Shown in pieces: positions 1-15,288 of a stretch of 64,000 bases of DNA. The DNA is from Pneumocystis sp. 'macacae' (Eukaryota > Ascomycota > Pneumocystomycetes > Pneumocystales > Pneumocystaceae). The position numbers and the translations under genes were made by a program. The notes beneath the pieces are model-generated. The model was not told the origin of the DNA. It saw nothing but the letters and a program-made list of their open reading frames with translations, and made no database searches. Every line of letters begins with the position of its first letter. Position 1 is the stretch's first letter. Location: positions 124,001 to 188,000 of the forward strand of contig CM030725.1 of assembly GCA_018127085.1 (NCBI GenBank). Direction: 5' to 3'.

Positions 1-38
1 TATTTTCAAGTTAATACTGAAGATACTAGTGAATACGT

Positions 39-2125
<2,087 letters not shown>

Positions 2126-3252
2126 TTTCTTTAAATTTGAAAGAAATTCATTTTTCTATTAAGAATATATTGCTTTTTTCTAGTTTTTACTTTCAAAGAA
2201 TATATCTATTCTATTAAACTATATATCTAATAATATAATATTTTTATTGAATTATTTATTGTTTGTCTTTTTTTTAAAAAATTACATATTAAAAAAGTTA
2301 TGGTTATATAAAAGACAAATGTTTATACTTTTGAATATTTAATAAAACGAAATTGAATTCTTTATTAGTAATTTCAATAATCGATATTTTTCGAATTTAT
2401 ATTTTATAATCGAATATTATTGAAACAAAAAATCAATCTTTTAATCTGCTTGTTTGATGAAATATATAAAATATATAAAATAAACATATAAATAAAATAT
2501 GCCTAAAAACCTAATTATACTTATTTAAATTATTTTTTATGTTAAATTTGTTACTTTTTAATTATTTCTATTACTCTAGAAATATTTATAAATAATTTAA
2601 AATACAAAAATATACTTTTCATACTATATTAGCAAATAGTTAAATTTTCTGAATAAATATTAATATTAAAATTATTTTTCTTCAATATGTCTTATTTACT
2701 TTAAATTTTAGATAAAGATATACAATAATAATAATAAAATATATTTAAATGTTTATTTTTTTCTAAATATCTTTATTTCAAAAGTTATATTTTATTTAAA
2801 ATAATAAAAAGTTATATTTACATCTTTAAAATCTTAGAAATATTTTTTTTTAAATTAAAAACATATAAATACTACAATAATTTCCAATGAATAGAGATAT
2901 AGAGGTATAATTATATTTAAATAGACATTAATACATTTTTTTATTTTTATACTAACATAATTTAACCAAAAACCATAAGTTTTTCTTTAAAACTATCTAA
3001 CTTTAATCTTCAACCTTATACAAAAAAATCATTTTTTTTCTGACAAAAAATATTCAAATACTTTTTTCTTCCTTTTTACTTCTAAATCTCTTAAAACATA
3101 TTTTAAAATATTATAAGATCACCATAGCAACTCATTGAATAACGACTAGACGGTGACAACGAAAAAAACCTAAGCCAAATATTTATCACTTTTTTTATCT
3201 TATCTTTCCTCTTTTCTCAGAAAAAAAACCAAAATCATATCATATTGTATAA
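2126..3252. other. AT-rich intergenic region, VMA2 to KH gene
   Basis: This stretch is almost entirely A and T with many homopolymer runs. I see no conserved open frame, tRNA-like box or repeat of note. It presumably holds the VMA2 3' end and the promoter of the KH-domain gene; a pyrimidine-rich stretch (cttatctttcctcttttctc) lies at about 3197-3217, roughly 40 nt before the start codon at 3253. Confidence 0.6.
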
Positions 3253-4428
3253 ATGTCAGATCCTAATACTATTGCTCAGCTTCTTTCAGCATTGAGTATT
3301 TTTATCTAGGTTCTTATTAAAAACTAACCATTAATTGCAGCACAACAGCAGCCAACAACAGCCTCAATAAGACCAAATATACATAAAACAAGCCCCTTAA
3401 ATGTTCCTACAACTTCTTTTTTCGGAGAAACATTGAATGGAGGCCTTAATGGGTCACTTGATGTAACATCATTAAATCTAGAACATATTCGTCCATCATC
3501 ATCTGGAACACTTTCATTAGCGAATATTATGTCAAACATAAACCAACCATCAAATTTAAACGTATCTGGAATGCATTCTTCAAGTAAACTACAAAGTATA
3601 CTTAATATTTTGGAGTAATCTAGCAAAATGCTAATTCTAACATTAGAAATGCATAGAATATCCAAAGAACTGGGATATGATGATATACGGTCTAGAAGAG
3701 ATGACTTCTATGACCGTGAGTGGCGCGAGAGAGGAATATATTCAAAAACACAACGTCGTAGAACAAAATGTACAAAAGAGCGGTCTATTAGTCCTATACG
3801 AAAGAAATCTAAAAAACCAAAAGTAACAGAAACAGTTAAAATTGAAACAAATTTTGTTGGGTTAATTATTGGTCGGGGAGGAGAATCACTTAAACATATT
3901 GAACAAGAGACAGGTGCTCGTGTACAATTTTACCCGGAACGAACAAGTACAATGAACCAACGCATGGCAACAATTTCAGGAACACAATCACAAGTAGATA
4001 CTGCAAAGAAACGAATATTTTCTGTAATCGAAGAAAACAAAATTTTAAAAGGGTTAGCGTCTAATATGAAGAATAATATAGAAGATATAAACAAATCTGC
4101 ACAAGAAAACGGATACAGTTCAATTCAGATTTATATTCCAAATAAAGCAGTAGGAATGATCATTGGTAGAGGAGGAGAGTCAATTCGGGATCTTCAGGAA
4201 CGATCAAAAACGTATATTAATATTGCACATGAAAATGAAACAATTCATGGGATGCGTCCAGCATATATTTTTGGTACATCAGAATCAATCCAAACTGCAA
4301 AAAACATGATTGATGAAATCATCAAAACAGATAGCGTCGTTTCATTTGAAGCTGAAAATCCTCCCGATCTTACATTGCAAATACCAAATGTTATAGAAGT
4401 GACGCAAGTACCACAAACGTCAATATAA
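3253..4428 (+). CDS. KH-domain RNA-binding protein (two KH domains)
   Basis: This is a probable single-stranded RNA-binding protein. After a short first exon (MSDPNTIAQLLSAL) and an intron ending with attgcag near 3340, a low-complexity Ser/Asn-rich segment follows. A second intron, 3596-3646, joins SSSKLQ to KMHRISKELGYDD. A basic, Arg/Lys-rich stretch precedes two KH domains that both carry the GXXG loop in the form IIGRGGES: KH1 starts near VKIETNFVGLIIG, KH2 near IQIYIPNKAVGMIIG. The tandem GRGGES pattern resembles the fungal FUBP/PCBP-like group. A role in splicing or mRNA fate is likely but not shown. The C-terminus (ENPPDLTLQIPN) has no recognised domain. The 5' intron model is inferred from splice consensus and frame. 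Confidence 0.85.
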
Positions 4429-5368
4429 GCAATAATTATAAAGAATATTTCTTTTCCTTTCTAAAAGTTTCTTACGTATAAACAGCTAAAAATATTCAAT
4501 AGAATATATATTTAATTTAGTGCAAAATAAACAATTTATCTAAGTTAGTTTTGAAAGTCATGTTTCAATAACGAAAATACAACAAACTACTAAAAAGATA
4601 ACATAGTCACCTATGAAGAAATGAAGTATTCTTTAACATGTATGACTTTAGTTTCATAAGGTAAATGCATAGTGAATCATTTAGGAATATATATATAACC
4701 ATTCAATATAATCATTTCATACTTATATTTTCTTTTTGATTCATAATGAAAAACATACGAAAAGTATTATGGAAATATCAAAAAAAATAGTTTATATACA
4801 CCTTCATTATCTACAAATAATTTTTCATTAGGATTTTCGTTTATTTTTAATCTATTTTTAAATACACAATTTTTAGTGCACAATTCAATTTAACATTAAT
4901 CTATAATGCTCCGTCATTCAAAAAAAAAATATTTTCCAAAGATAATATTAGATATGCAGAATAATCAATATTTATATCTCGACAATTTTCTATTACATAT
5001 TATATATTCATTATTAACAGGTCAAATATCAAATCAGCTTTATTATTTCAAATTATAAATATTTTGTACGATATAAATATTATATTATCAATTTAATGAT
5101 TTAGGATTAAATCTATAATTTATGTCAAAATTATTTTTTATATTGTTTTTTTTTTATTTAAAAAATACTACAAACTTCTTGTGTTAATATTATAAATGAA
5201 AAAATAAATAGTTTTCATAAAATATTTAATTTTTTTCATATATGGATTTCTCATTTTCATAAGTACATCGTATTCGTATTTTAAACCAACATTTGATTTT
5301 TATTCAAATATTATAAATTGTTCAAATAAAGGCATATTGTTCTATTTTAACAATAGAAACGCCTTTAA
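4429..5368. other. AT-rich intergenic region, KH gene to AAA ATPase gene
   Basis: No gene recognised. The stretch is strongly AT-rich with poly-T and poly-A runs. It must contain the 5' end and promoter of the downstream AAA ATPase gene, whose true first exon could lie here because the first ATG of that gene is uncertain. Confidence 0.5.
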
Positions 5369-8298
5369 ATGACAATTTTTATTATAACCAAATTTCAGTT
5401 ATATTTTTTTTCTTTTTCAAAAGTTCGAAAACAAAAAATTTGCAAATTTTATAAAATAAAACATATATATAAAACAAATTTATCTAGGTTCTCTACATAT
5501 TCTCATGTTCTAAGATCAAACCCAAGGAAATCTGATCCTCCTGATTCTCTAAAATCAGAGTTGGAAACACATGAAGAACTACAGAAATCAAAGAATGATA
5601 ACATCTCTTTTAAAAATTCATTTTTAAAAACACTTCCTAATAACAACAACAACAACAACAATAGTAATAATAATAGCAAACGTAAAGGGGACAAATATGT
5701 GGCCTCAACTAAACCAGTTTATAATCCAATTATTCCGAGTTGGTTTTTAGAAAAAAATGTTTTTTTATACAACTCTATCAAATCAGAAGAGCCGGACTCT
5801 AAAACAACGCAAAATGTTTCGAACTCCGATTTGTATGACATACATGTGTTTGAAGATCGCTTTTTTGTTACTAAAAATTCAATTAAAGAATTAATTGCAC
5901 ATTTAAATACATCATTTATTCTTGATCCTAGCAAAAAAAAAGAAAATAATTCATCCAGAAAAACAAATCTTATGTTAACATGCCCAATTAAAGGATCAGT
6001 TTATTTTTTGGATTCAATAGTTCACGAAATTTCTAATTTGCTTGAGGCAGATCTTATAAAAATTAGTCCACAAGATTTAGAAGATCTTGTTGGTGATATT
6101 TTTGAAGAAGGTAAATTGTAGTAGTATATAATATGAAAAATTGTAACTATATTCACAGATTGTACTGGGATATTTAATACTGGAACTTTTCGAAATTTTT
6201 CTTTTACAACTCATAATAAAAAATTATCAATTCAAGAAAATGATGAAGCTGAAGAACAAGAGGATATTGAAGGAGAAGAAGAAAGTATTTCCGAGATAAA
6301 TTTAAACCATAATATTGGAAAGAAAATAGTTTTAGGTCCAGTTCTTCAGGTTCTTACAGCTTCTTTATCAAAGAATTCAAACAATAGAGACTTCCATAGC
6401 GCGCTTCAGTCATTAAAACATATTGGAAACAATGTTGGACTACATGAAAAACTTTCCTTAATTTTATCAAAGTTATCAATATCAAATATAAAAAAACAAA
6501 AAAAGTTTCAATCACTAACACTATCTACAAAGAAAATGTCTTTATGTTCTCGAAATAAAACGATAATTTATATCCAAGATTATTCTTCATTGACTAATAG
6601 TATTTCAGGAAATTATGTATTGAAAGTTTTGTGGGAAGCGGTCAATTCTAGACGTAAAAAAGGAGAGAATATTGTTATTGTAGCAGGCTCTCACAAAGAG
6701 AATATTGATTATGCAGGCTCGATACGAGATGATATGTTTTTACCTATTGAGCAATTTTATAGAAATATATTTATAATTCCAATAATATCAAAGGATCAAG
6801 ATAGCTTATATATAAGTGAAATGTTTAATAAATATCAGACTATGCATATTAAAGAAATAAATATAAGACATTTAAATTCTCTTTTAAAACGACGATGTGG
6901 GGCTAATTTTGAACTGGATATTCCTAAATTTCTTCACAGCGATTTAAAACTTTTTCCTAATATACAAAGTGAAATATGGTCATTTGATTTTATACATAGA
7001 ATTATTTCTGTTGCTATAGGGTTATATCAAGGTTCTAGAAATAATCAAGAGGTAATATCTCTTAACGCATTGGATATTTCAAATGCAATCGAATTAATTA
7101 AAGAGAATAATGAAGCAAAAAAATCATGGGAAGCTGCATCAAAATATCAACAGGAAAAATGGAAACAACAGTCACAAGAAGATAAAAAGAAAAAAAGTTT
7201 TATTGATCTTAATAACTTAGATTGTAATAAATATGAAAAAAGGCTACTTTCTGGTGTCGTTAATCCAGGTATAATTCATTTTTTCATTATTTGTATTTTA
7301 ATTTTTTTTAGAAATGATTTCTGTTGGATTTGATTCTGTAAGAACTCTACCTTCTACTAAAAATATTCTTCAAACACTTATTTCATTACCTCTTAAAAAA
7401 CCAGAAGCGTTTAATTTTGGTGTTTTATCTCGAAATAGAATATCAGGAGTTCTTCTTTTTGGGCCTCCAGGTAGTGGTAAAACACTTTTAGCGAAAGCAG
7501 TTGCGAAAGATTGTGGCGCAAGAGTTTTAGAAGTTAAAGGGAGTGAAATTTTTAATATGTATGTAGGGGAAGGTGAAAAAAATGTTAAAGTAACTATTTA
7601 TCATCAGTGATTTTTAATTTATATTAATTTTTTAATAGGCTATTTTCTCTTTAGCTCGAAAATTAAGTCCTTGTGTTGTTTTTATTGATGAAGTAGATGC
7701 TATATTTGCCTCCAGAAGATCCGATTATAATAATCCATCACATCGAGAAGTAATAAATCAATTTATGTCAGAATGGGATGGATTAATTAATCAAAACATG
7801 GGTGTTATAATAATGGGTGCTACCAATAGACCTTTTGATTTAGATGAAGCTATAATAAGAAGAATGCCAAAGAGAATTTTAGTTGATCTTCCGACAGAAG
7901 AAGATAGAAAAGAAATTTTAAAAATACATCTTAAAGATGAAACATTAGCGGATGATGTTAACTTCGATGAATTATCTAAAAAAACAATTCTTTTTTCAGG
8001 ATCAGATTTAAAAAATCTTTGTGTTGCAGCAGCATTAGCATCAATAAATGAAAATTTACAAAATGAAAACATAAATGAGCCCTATTCTAGAATTTTAAGA
8101 AAATCACACTTTCAAAATGCATTAAATGAAATTACTAGTAGTATAAGTAATGATATGAGTAGTTTAACTGAATTACGGAAATGGGACGAAAAGTATGGTA
8201 AAAAAAAAGATATACTTAAAAAAAAGTGGGGATTTGGAGATATTAATGTTTCAGATTTATCAAATGTACATATTCGTAAATCAGATGATAATATATAG
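5369..8298 (+). CDS. Mitochondrial-type AAA ATPase (Msp1/ATAD1-like AAA module)
   Basis: Large AAA ATPase with one C-terminal AAA module. Three introns are evident (about 6111-6159; about 7269-7311; about 7590-7639), each restoring the conserved frame. Visible motifs: Walker [14 protein letters not shown], the pore-region stretch GEGEKNVK followed across an intron by [11 protein letters not shown], Walker [15 protein letters not shown], and sensor region [16 protein letters not shown]. The AAA core is closest in wording to the Msp1/spastin/katanin (meiotic) clade found in fungal mitochondrial AAA proteins. The N-terminus is basic and hydrophobic (around [10 protein letters not shown]), as expected for a mitochondrial targeting sequence, then an Asn-rich stretch encoded by AAC/AAT repeats. 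The middle region has no named domain that I can see. The start at 5369 is the first in-frame ATG and may be wrong: a pyrimidine tract plus AG just inside it could be an acceptor. Substrate is unknown; membrane-protein quality control is an inference from the clade. Confidence 0.82.
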
Positions 8299-8563
8299 AA
8301 ATTATTTTTTTTAGACAATATACTATATATTGAAATTTGAATTTTATGAAATTAATAGGTAAATTTAATTTTAAAAAATAATAAGTTACTCCATTATATT
8401 TATCATTATTCATAGTACATGCAATGCAACATACTATTAATCCACTACATAATTATTAATTTGTATTTAAATCCTATATAAAAATAATTTTCTAATATCA
8501 AAAATTAAAACCCATATATAGTCATTCAAATTATTCAACCAGTGAACTTTATTAAATATTTAC

Positions 8564-11005
8564 TTATTCTCCATAATACTTCATATTATCATCATTTAAT
8601 TTAATTTGCTCAACTTGATTAGATAATGTAGATTCAGATAAAGGCAAAACATGATCATCAATTACAAAAGGTGCTTTAGTAGAATCAGAAGGTAACTCTT
8701 TAGTTTGAATTTCAGTATCTGTATTGTATTGTTTATTCCTGGACGGCAAATAATCATATAAAACCTCTTCTTTGTAAACGGGACGCGAACAATTTCTTGA
8801 AGGAAAATGTGCATGTGTTCCTCCACCCATTCCTCTTATATTAGGCCTTCGGGCAAAAGTAACCCTAAATAAACCCATAATAAATATTAAAATCCAAGCA
8901 CATATTAGTGCAAATGAGATTTTGGCTTCAAGAATGATAGATTTTTCATACTCATCAATTAAAGTATTCAAAAGTAAATGAAATTTTTTATTTAAACCTT
9001 TAGATGCATTTATAAAAGTAGTATGTGATGTAGAATTCTCAGCAAAAGCTAATATATTATCTGGAACATAAGGAAACGATATACGAGCATTTCGGTGTAT
9101 CCATGTTAACCCTAAAACTATTAATCAAATAATAAAAAATTATATGAAAATACCTTTTTCTATCCCTTTAATTTTTACCAAAAACATACAGTTTAATACA
9201 TCAAGAACAGGCTATATAAGACATTAATATCAAAAATATATAATATTCCATATATACTTGATATAAAATTGTTCCTCCAAACGTTTTCTTAAGACTACTT
9301 TCTGTAGTATGAACAAAAACATTTAATGTATTATTTATATACTGAGTACTCTGATAAACCCATCCAAAAAGAAGATTGTTCATATCAACACTTGTTTGAT
9401 TTAAAACACCGTTTACATCATTTGACCACTTAGAAGACACTTCTTGGAAATTTTCTGCAATTAACAAGGTCGCATCTATTTCTGATAAAGATGTAGGTAG
9501 ATTTTTTTTCATTATCATTAAAAGAACAAATTGGAGTCCACAACTCATAATTCCTAAAATCCCAAGACTTAATACAAACAAAGACGATGGATAAAAAATA
9601 TATGATAAAAACCAGCGTGTTAAAGTCTTACGATGTCGATCTTTGAAATTTTGTGAAAATTTAACACCTAACAACGTTGACCATGGAGAAGTAAGAGTGA
9701 GAATGAACTCGGTAGGATCAAATGTTTTGTTAATTGAAAAAATAGACCAAACTATAGCTGCTTTTGACTGTAATCTTTTCCAATCCCACCATTCTTTAAA
9801 AGCAAAAGGAATTATAGCTAGTATAGCCAATATTACTATAACAATTAACATAAAATGAATAGCATTATAAACACTATTCAAAAGTTTTTTAAGAGAAACT
9901 TCAAAATCTCTTCTATCATAATATCCTGAAACATTATTTTCAGGAGGCACAGGTAAAAGAGAAGTATTAAAAGAATAATTTAACAATGTATTATTAATAA
10001 TTTTCTTGAAACATAAACAAATATAACATAAAGAGACATACTTACTCTTAATTGAGAAAAAGGAAATATTATTGTCTCCTTTGCAATACTTTTTACAGGA
10101 TCCAAAGATATTTTATGCTGAAGTTTCCGTAATTCGTCATCATAGTTTTCTGGAATACTAACATTAGCAAATTTGTCTACAGAAGATATAGTCAAAGGTG
10201 GTAAATTGATATTTTTCCCTAGAACCTTGAGAGTCTTTTCAATAGTAATCAAAATAGATGAAAGGCCTTTATTAACTTCTTGAATACCAGAAACAACATC
10301 TTTCTCAATAGTCTGAAGTGCAAAATTGACAAAATTTGTAACTTTTTCTACAACATCTGCTGCAATATTTATACCTCCTTTGATAGATAATTCCAAAAGA
10401 CAAGTCCACGTATCTAGAATAATTTGAAAAAATGCATAAATATATAATAATATCATACGTGTCACCATTTCAATAAAAAACAAAACAATATTTTCTAGAC
10501 CAACCAAAGCAAGCAATAAAACTTCATTCAATGCCTGAATACTATTTTCAACATTGCGTGCAATAATTTTATTTGTTCCTATTGCCATTAAACGTGGCAT
10601 AGCAACTAGTGTATTTGCTGAATATTGCATAAGAGCATATGTATCTTCCATTCTATTCTGGATAACATTCATATCTTTTTTAAAAGAAAGCATAAAAAAA
10701 AAAAGCCGAATAAAAATAAGAATAAGTACAATCGTCCATTTATTTACCCAAACCAATGACAATCTAGCAGGTAACAATAAATAAGGTACATTTCTATCAG
10801 GTGGAACATAATTCATCTGAAATCTTTGATAGTTTGCAAAATCATGATTTTTTTCCCATGTATAATTATATTTTTCATTATGAAGACGCGATGGTGCCTT
10901 AGGAAAAACATGTGGTGGCTGTTGTAATCGATCTCGACAAAAACCCATACAATTGTTATCCGTACACTGTATATTATGAACAAAACTGTATGTCGCCTGC
11001 GACAT
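8564..11005 (-). CDS. PRM1: Plasma membrane fusion protein Prm1
   Basis: Prm1 is a multispanning membrane protein that acts at the plasma membrane in the cell-fusion step of mating. The protein starts MSQATYSFVHNIQCTDNNC and carries the family-typical block YLLLPARLSLVWVNKWTIVL leading into the first membrane segment. It has four or five strongly hydrophobic segments in order (first at about residues 95-115, then around 170-200, a mid-protein pair, one before HFMLIVIVILAILAIIPF, and a last one at ISFALICAWILIFIMGLF). Between them lie long amphipathic, loop-like regions (for example IEKDVVSGIQEVNKGLSS). The C-terminal tail is polar. Introns lie near 9970-10045, 9115-9155 and further downstream. 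Its neighbour upstream is a long AT-rich gap; it converges with the AAA ATPase gene (266 nt apart). Confidence in the family is high; exact exon ends are less certain. Confidence 0.88.
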
Positions 11006-12366
11006 ATATTAAAAAATAATATGGTTATGTTATATAAATCAATAAATCAATAACATTTAATTCAATCCTAATATATTATAAAAAGAAAGTCCTATAAACC
11101 ATATAAAAAGACCAAATGATATTAATTTAACAAAGAATTTCTACATTTTAAATTATTCTTTGTTATTAATTTTACACTAACTTAAAATTTTGAATTCTAA
11201 AGCGATAAAGCCTCCTCGATAAACAAAAAAGAAAATAAAAAAATATAATTAGGACAAAAATAATAATTTTTTAACTACTTTATAAACAAGTAATAAATTA
11301 TATTCTTATAATCTTATACTTATACTTATATTTTTTATATCAAAAATTATCGTAAAAATTTCAAAAAAAAGAAAATATTCATTTAATTCATTTAATTCTT
11401 TTAAAAACCAGTATATACTAAAATAATAATAATTTTATCTTATACATGATGAAATTAAATATTAAAACATTTATAAAAACATTATAAAAACATTTATATA
11501 AATTTAAACAAAAATATATTCATAAAATGCTTTTATAAAATATCGTCGTTAATTAAAATTTAAAATAAATATAAAAAATATATACTAATTGAAAAATAAA
11601 ATTTAGAAATTAATACAAATTAATTTATAAAGGGTTTCTAATAAATATTTTGTTTTTTTTTTCTAAAACAAACTGTTTAATATTCAATCACTAATCAAAA
11701 ATAAAAACAAATTATCAGCATTATAAAACAAAATTATTCTATATTATAAAAAATCGAATAATATAATACATTTTTTTATTCTAAATTTTAATAAAATTTT
11801 TTTTCTATAAAATAACAGAAACATGTATAACTTATTTTTACAAAAAATACTTAAAAATTTAAACTTTCCTAATCAAAAAAGAGATTATCCAAACTTTCCC
11901 AGTCGTAGTGAAATCATTAAATCTATTTTTTTAGAAAAACGGATAAAATATTATTCTACATAATCTAATTCCACTATATATACATAATTCGATAAGTACT
12001 TTTTATAAAACATCTAAAATATATACAACATAGAAAACTTAATCATAAACATAATTTCTTTAAACAAAAGAATTTCAACAAATCCAAACAAAAGACCTAA
12101 AAACTTTGTAAACTAGATATAAGAACATTTGAATAAACAACAAATTATCAACAAATAAATATCCAATAAAAACTAACTATAAGCACTTAAAATCATATGA
12201 TATAAAACATTATAACAAACTATGACAGTAAATATCTAAAAAAAAAAATAATTAGACAATCCTAAAAATAAAAGAAATGAAAAAATACTACCTTAAAAAT
12301 TGTTTTTTTTTTTTTTTTTTTAAAAACCCACGAAACAAATACACTATACCCAATAATAAAAAATAA
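11006..12366. other. AT-rich intergenic region, PRM1 to IES2
   Basis: About 1.36 kb with no recognisable gene. It contains long A/T homopolymers, including an uninterrupted T run at about 12302-12320. It serves as the PRM1 upstream region and the IES2 3' flank. Confidence 0.6.
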
Positions 12367-13352
12367 TTACGATTTCAATTGAATAGAACGGATACATGGA
12401 ATAGAACATGCACGTAGAGAAACATCAGAACCAATTACAGCATATATCCCACAACCACCACATGAAGCACAAGACGGACGTGGAGGAAATGGTTCCGGTG
12501 CCTTTTGTGGAAAAAAATAGGCCGAAATACTAGTATTAAGCCATCGTTGAGGAACAGCAAAGACAGTGCCGTCTTTCGTGTCAAGCCATCGTGACATAAT
12601 AGGTGAAGACGCTCGAGGAACATTTTTTTCATCATCTGATATGCCTTCTGTATCTCCTGTTTTAACCTTTTTATACTTATGTGTAGCTTGCTTATTAAGA
12701 AGCTTATGAATCGTTTCCATCTTCCCCTATAAATACCTCACAAGACTATTCATAGCATCACATACCTTCTCTTCTTCTAATTTTTGCTCTGAAAGATTTT
12801 TTCGGCGACGAGCAAGCTCATCTTTCTTTAAAGCCAACTCTTCCTCTGTAAGACTCTGACGACGTCGTTTAACCGCTAAATATGTCACTTTAAATATAAA
12901 TATCCTACAAAAGCTCTACTTTCTGGTAACTGTATAAGATCACTCGGTCCTATCAATTCTTCATCTATCCGAGCTCGCTGACGCTTTGTAAGCCTAGAAG
13001 CCTCACTAGACAATGCCCTTTGTGGATACGATGAAGATGCAAATGCTTCTGTATCATCTGTATCCAAAGATTCATCAAGTGCAATCTCTTCATCTTCATT
13101 AGGGTCACTTAAGGGACTCAATTCTTCTGATTCTGTATCTGTAGCACTCTCTAAAACACCAATACGTCTTCGCACCTGCCTTTTTCCTAAGTGCGACCGT
13201 GTTGGAACCCGGATAGTAATACGTAATGACTTTTCTTGTGATGATCGACTCACTTGAGACTGTATATGTTCATGACTACTTTCCCCCGACTTCTGAACTC
13301 TGTCACCTATACAATCAGCCTCAATGAAATCTCCTAAAGATGAAAAACCCAT
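12367..13352 (-). CDS. IES2: INO80 chromatin-remodelling complex subunit Ies2 (PAPA-1 + HIT zinc finger)
   Basis: Three exons. Introns inferred at 12876-12919 and 12727-12765 join an acidic, Ser-rich N-terminal half (ATDTESEELSPLSDPNEDEE) to the PAPA-1-like block KRRRQSLTEEELALKKDE, then ARRRKNLSEQKLEEEK, then a C-terminal cysteine-containing module (CASCGGCG ... LRACSIPC) that matches the HIT-type zinc finger at the end of INO80 subunit B/Ies2. The protein therefore fits the nuclear INO80 ATP-dependent nucleosome-remodelling complex, where Ies2 stimulates the Ino80 ATPase. For the first intron I chose the donor GTAGAG within the SRAF codons because it restores the PAPA-1 frame, whereas the GTAGGA donor 10 nt downstream does not. 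The orientation and family are secure. Confidence 0.88.
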
Positions 13353-14178
13353 TGTTAAAAAATTTTTTTTTTACATTAATCGTTAAGACCCTTTTTATAA
13401 TAATATAACAACATTAACATAAAAATAAAATAAACACGGAAAAACTAAAACTAAGCTAAAGATGCCGTATACAATATTTAAAACGAAAGTAGTGGTTTTA
13501 AATAATAGGATCTTTTTCTCAAGAAATCAACTTATCAAATAATAAAATCTAAAAAGATTTTAATAAAAAAAACCAATTAGTGCATTTTTCATTGTAAATT
13601 ATTCTATAAAGTTTTTTCATTTATCAACCAATTAAAAAAAATAATTTTTTAAGAAACTTGATTGTTAAAAAAAATAAATACAGTAAAAATGCTATAAACT
13701 TTCCGAGAATAAAAATAAAAGGAAAAGAATTAAAATGTTATTTTTTAAGATTCCTTAAATTTTTCATTTTTTTTTTTTTTCAAAAATAAATAAATATATT
13801 TCACACATCAACTAAGTGCAAGAAACCTCTAGTATAAAAGAATAATTAATGATTTATCCATTTTGAATAATATATAAATAAGACATCAAGGGTATATAAA
13901 AATTATTATAATAATAAAACTTTAGTTTAAACAAAAACCAGTCTGAAAAAAGCAGTATTGACAAGTAGCATAACTCATAGATAACTAATGTCAATATTAA
14001 TTGGTATACTTACTATAATTCTATATACAGAAGACCAGGTTTTTTTTTCATATACATCGTGCAAGTGACTGATAATTAGGTGATGCATTTTCATATACTT
14101 TCAAAAAATATTCAGACTGGTTTTTAGTAAGAAATCTTCAAATTAAATAAGAATCTATCAATATAATACTTTGAAACT
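13353..14178. other. Intergenic region between EAF3 and IES2 with inverted repeat
   Basis: This is an AT-rich gap between two genes on the minus strand: it holds the EAF3 3' flank and the IES2 upstream region. Its only notable structure is the inverted repeat at 13933-14125, described separately. No coding frame is recognisable. Confidence 0.6.
13933..14125. repeat. 15-bp perfect inverted repeat enclosing about 163 nt, with a nested 8-bp repeat
   Basis: The left arm aaaaaccagtctgaa (13933-13947) is the exact reverse complement of the right arm ttcagactggttttt (14111-14125). A second inverted pair, tattgaca and tgtcaata, lies nested just inside the left arm at about 13956-13996. The unit could be a short non-autonomous inverted-repeat element (MITE-like) or the terminal stem of a structured RNA. 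No target-site duplication is obvious and I see no C/D-box pair that would make it a clear snoRNA. Confidence 0.6.
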
Positions 14179-15288
14179 TTACTTAAGAAATTCTTTAATA
14201 TAATTTTTCAATATTTGTATACTTTGGTGATCCATATTTGTATGTGCTATTAATTCAGGAAGAGATACTAATCATTATTAATGCATATATTTCATATTTA
14301 CAGCATAACATTTACCAAATAGTCGAAGCAAATGCTCTGCACCATATATATCACTCATTTCTTTGTCTTTATAAGTCTTCCGTATATCCGAGTATTGTTG
14401 TCTTTCAAATCGATATAATAAAATATTACCCAAACATCGATCAAAATACAATTTAACCCCTGATATAACCTCTTCAAAGATGTCTGCATCTGCATTACTA
14501 AACCGTTTTTTTTGTATGGAGAAAATAGAATTTCTATAATTTTGCAAAATCTCAGTTACAGTAGGAGATCGAGGAAGTGAAACAAGCTATTATAATGATC
14601 AATTGCTGTCTAATACAAACTCTTGATTATCACTTGTTGATTCTTCGTTATATTCTCCCAATCATCTACAAGCTGTGCTTTTAATGCATCTGGAATTGCA
14701 ATATTAATTTCCGGTTTTGCAATAAAATCTTCTTCCTTTAAAACATTTAAAATACACTTTCCATAATTTTCTTTAAATAAACCTTTTCCAAATCTATATC
14801 TCTCAGACGTTTCTGACCACGCGAATGTGAAGGACCACCGTCTACAACCTCACTAGATCTTCCTGAACCCCTTTTACCCGTTTTTTTTTGTGCAGCAAGA
14901 GCAGCCATGCGCAACTCTTTTTGCGTAGCTAAATTTTCTTCTGTCCATTTTAAAGCACGATCTTCTGGTACCCATTCATCCCATCTAAAAACTTAAATAT
15001 TTAAAATATATAAAAAAATTTCAAACGTCGATTTCCAGCCTTTATAATGAACGCGCAAATGAGGCTCTTTCTCTGCATTTTCTCCCGCATCTTCAGGTTC
15101 CCTAAGTTCTGCGCTCAAGACCTAATATAAATCAATTTCATTTTTTTTTGAACTTCAATGAAATACTTTAGCTTCATAAAGTAATGGTCCATGAAAACTA
15201 ATAAATAACATTAAATAATGAAATAAACATCTAAAAGTCACTGAAAATACCACAACACCCTTTCATCTGGCTTAAACGCACTTACCAT
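14179..15288 (-). CDS. EAF3: MRG-family chromatin protein Eaf3/Alp13
   Basis: A chromodomain plus MRG-domain protein, shared in fungi by the NuA4 acetyltransferase and the Rpd3S/Clr6 deacetylase complexes. The chromodomain reads methylated histone H3K36. The first exon encodes [13 protein letters not shown], and splicing gives [20 protein letters not shown] followed by HYKGWKSTF and [19 protein letters not shown] basic linker (KKTGKRGSG) follows, then the MRG domain ([19 protein letters not shown] ... [12 protein letters not shown] ... [15 protein letters not shown]). A final intron near 14268-14315 joins LRLF to [18 protein letters not shown], ending in KEFLK, as in the family. Several ATG-to-stop fragments in single frames are only exons of this gene. 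Start and stop are both supported by conserved ends. Confidence 0.93.

Noticed and set aside
2126..3252. Possible centromere or autonomously replicating AT-rich element
   Set aside because: The composition is ordinary for this genome's intergenic DNA, and there is no repeat or skew signal to support it.
5503..5694. Leu-rich minus-strand ORF opposite the AAA ATPase gene
   Set aside because: It is the antisense of the AAC/AAT Asn repeat and has no independent evidence.
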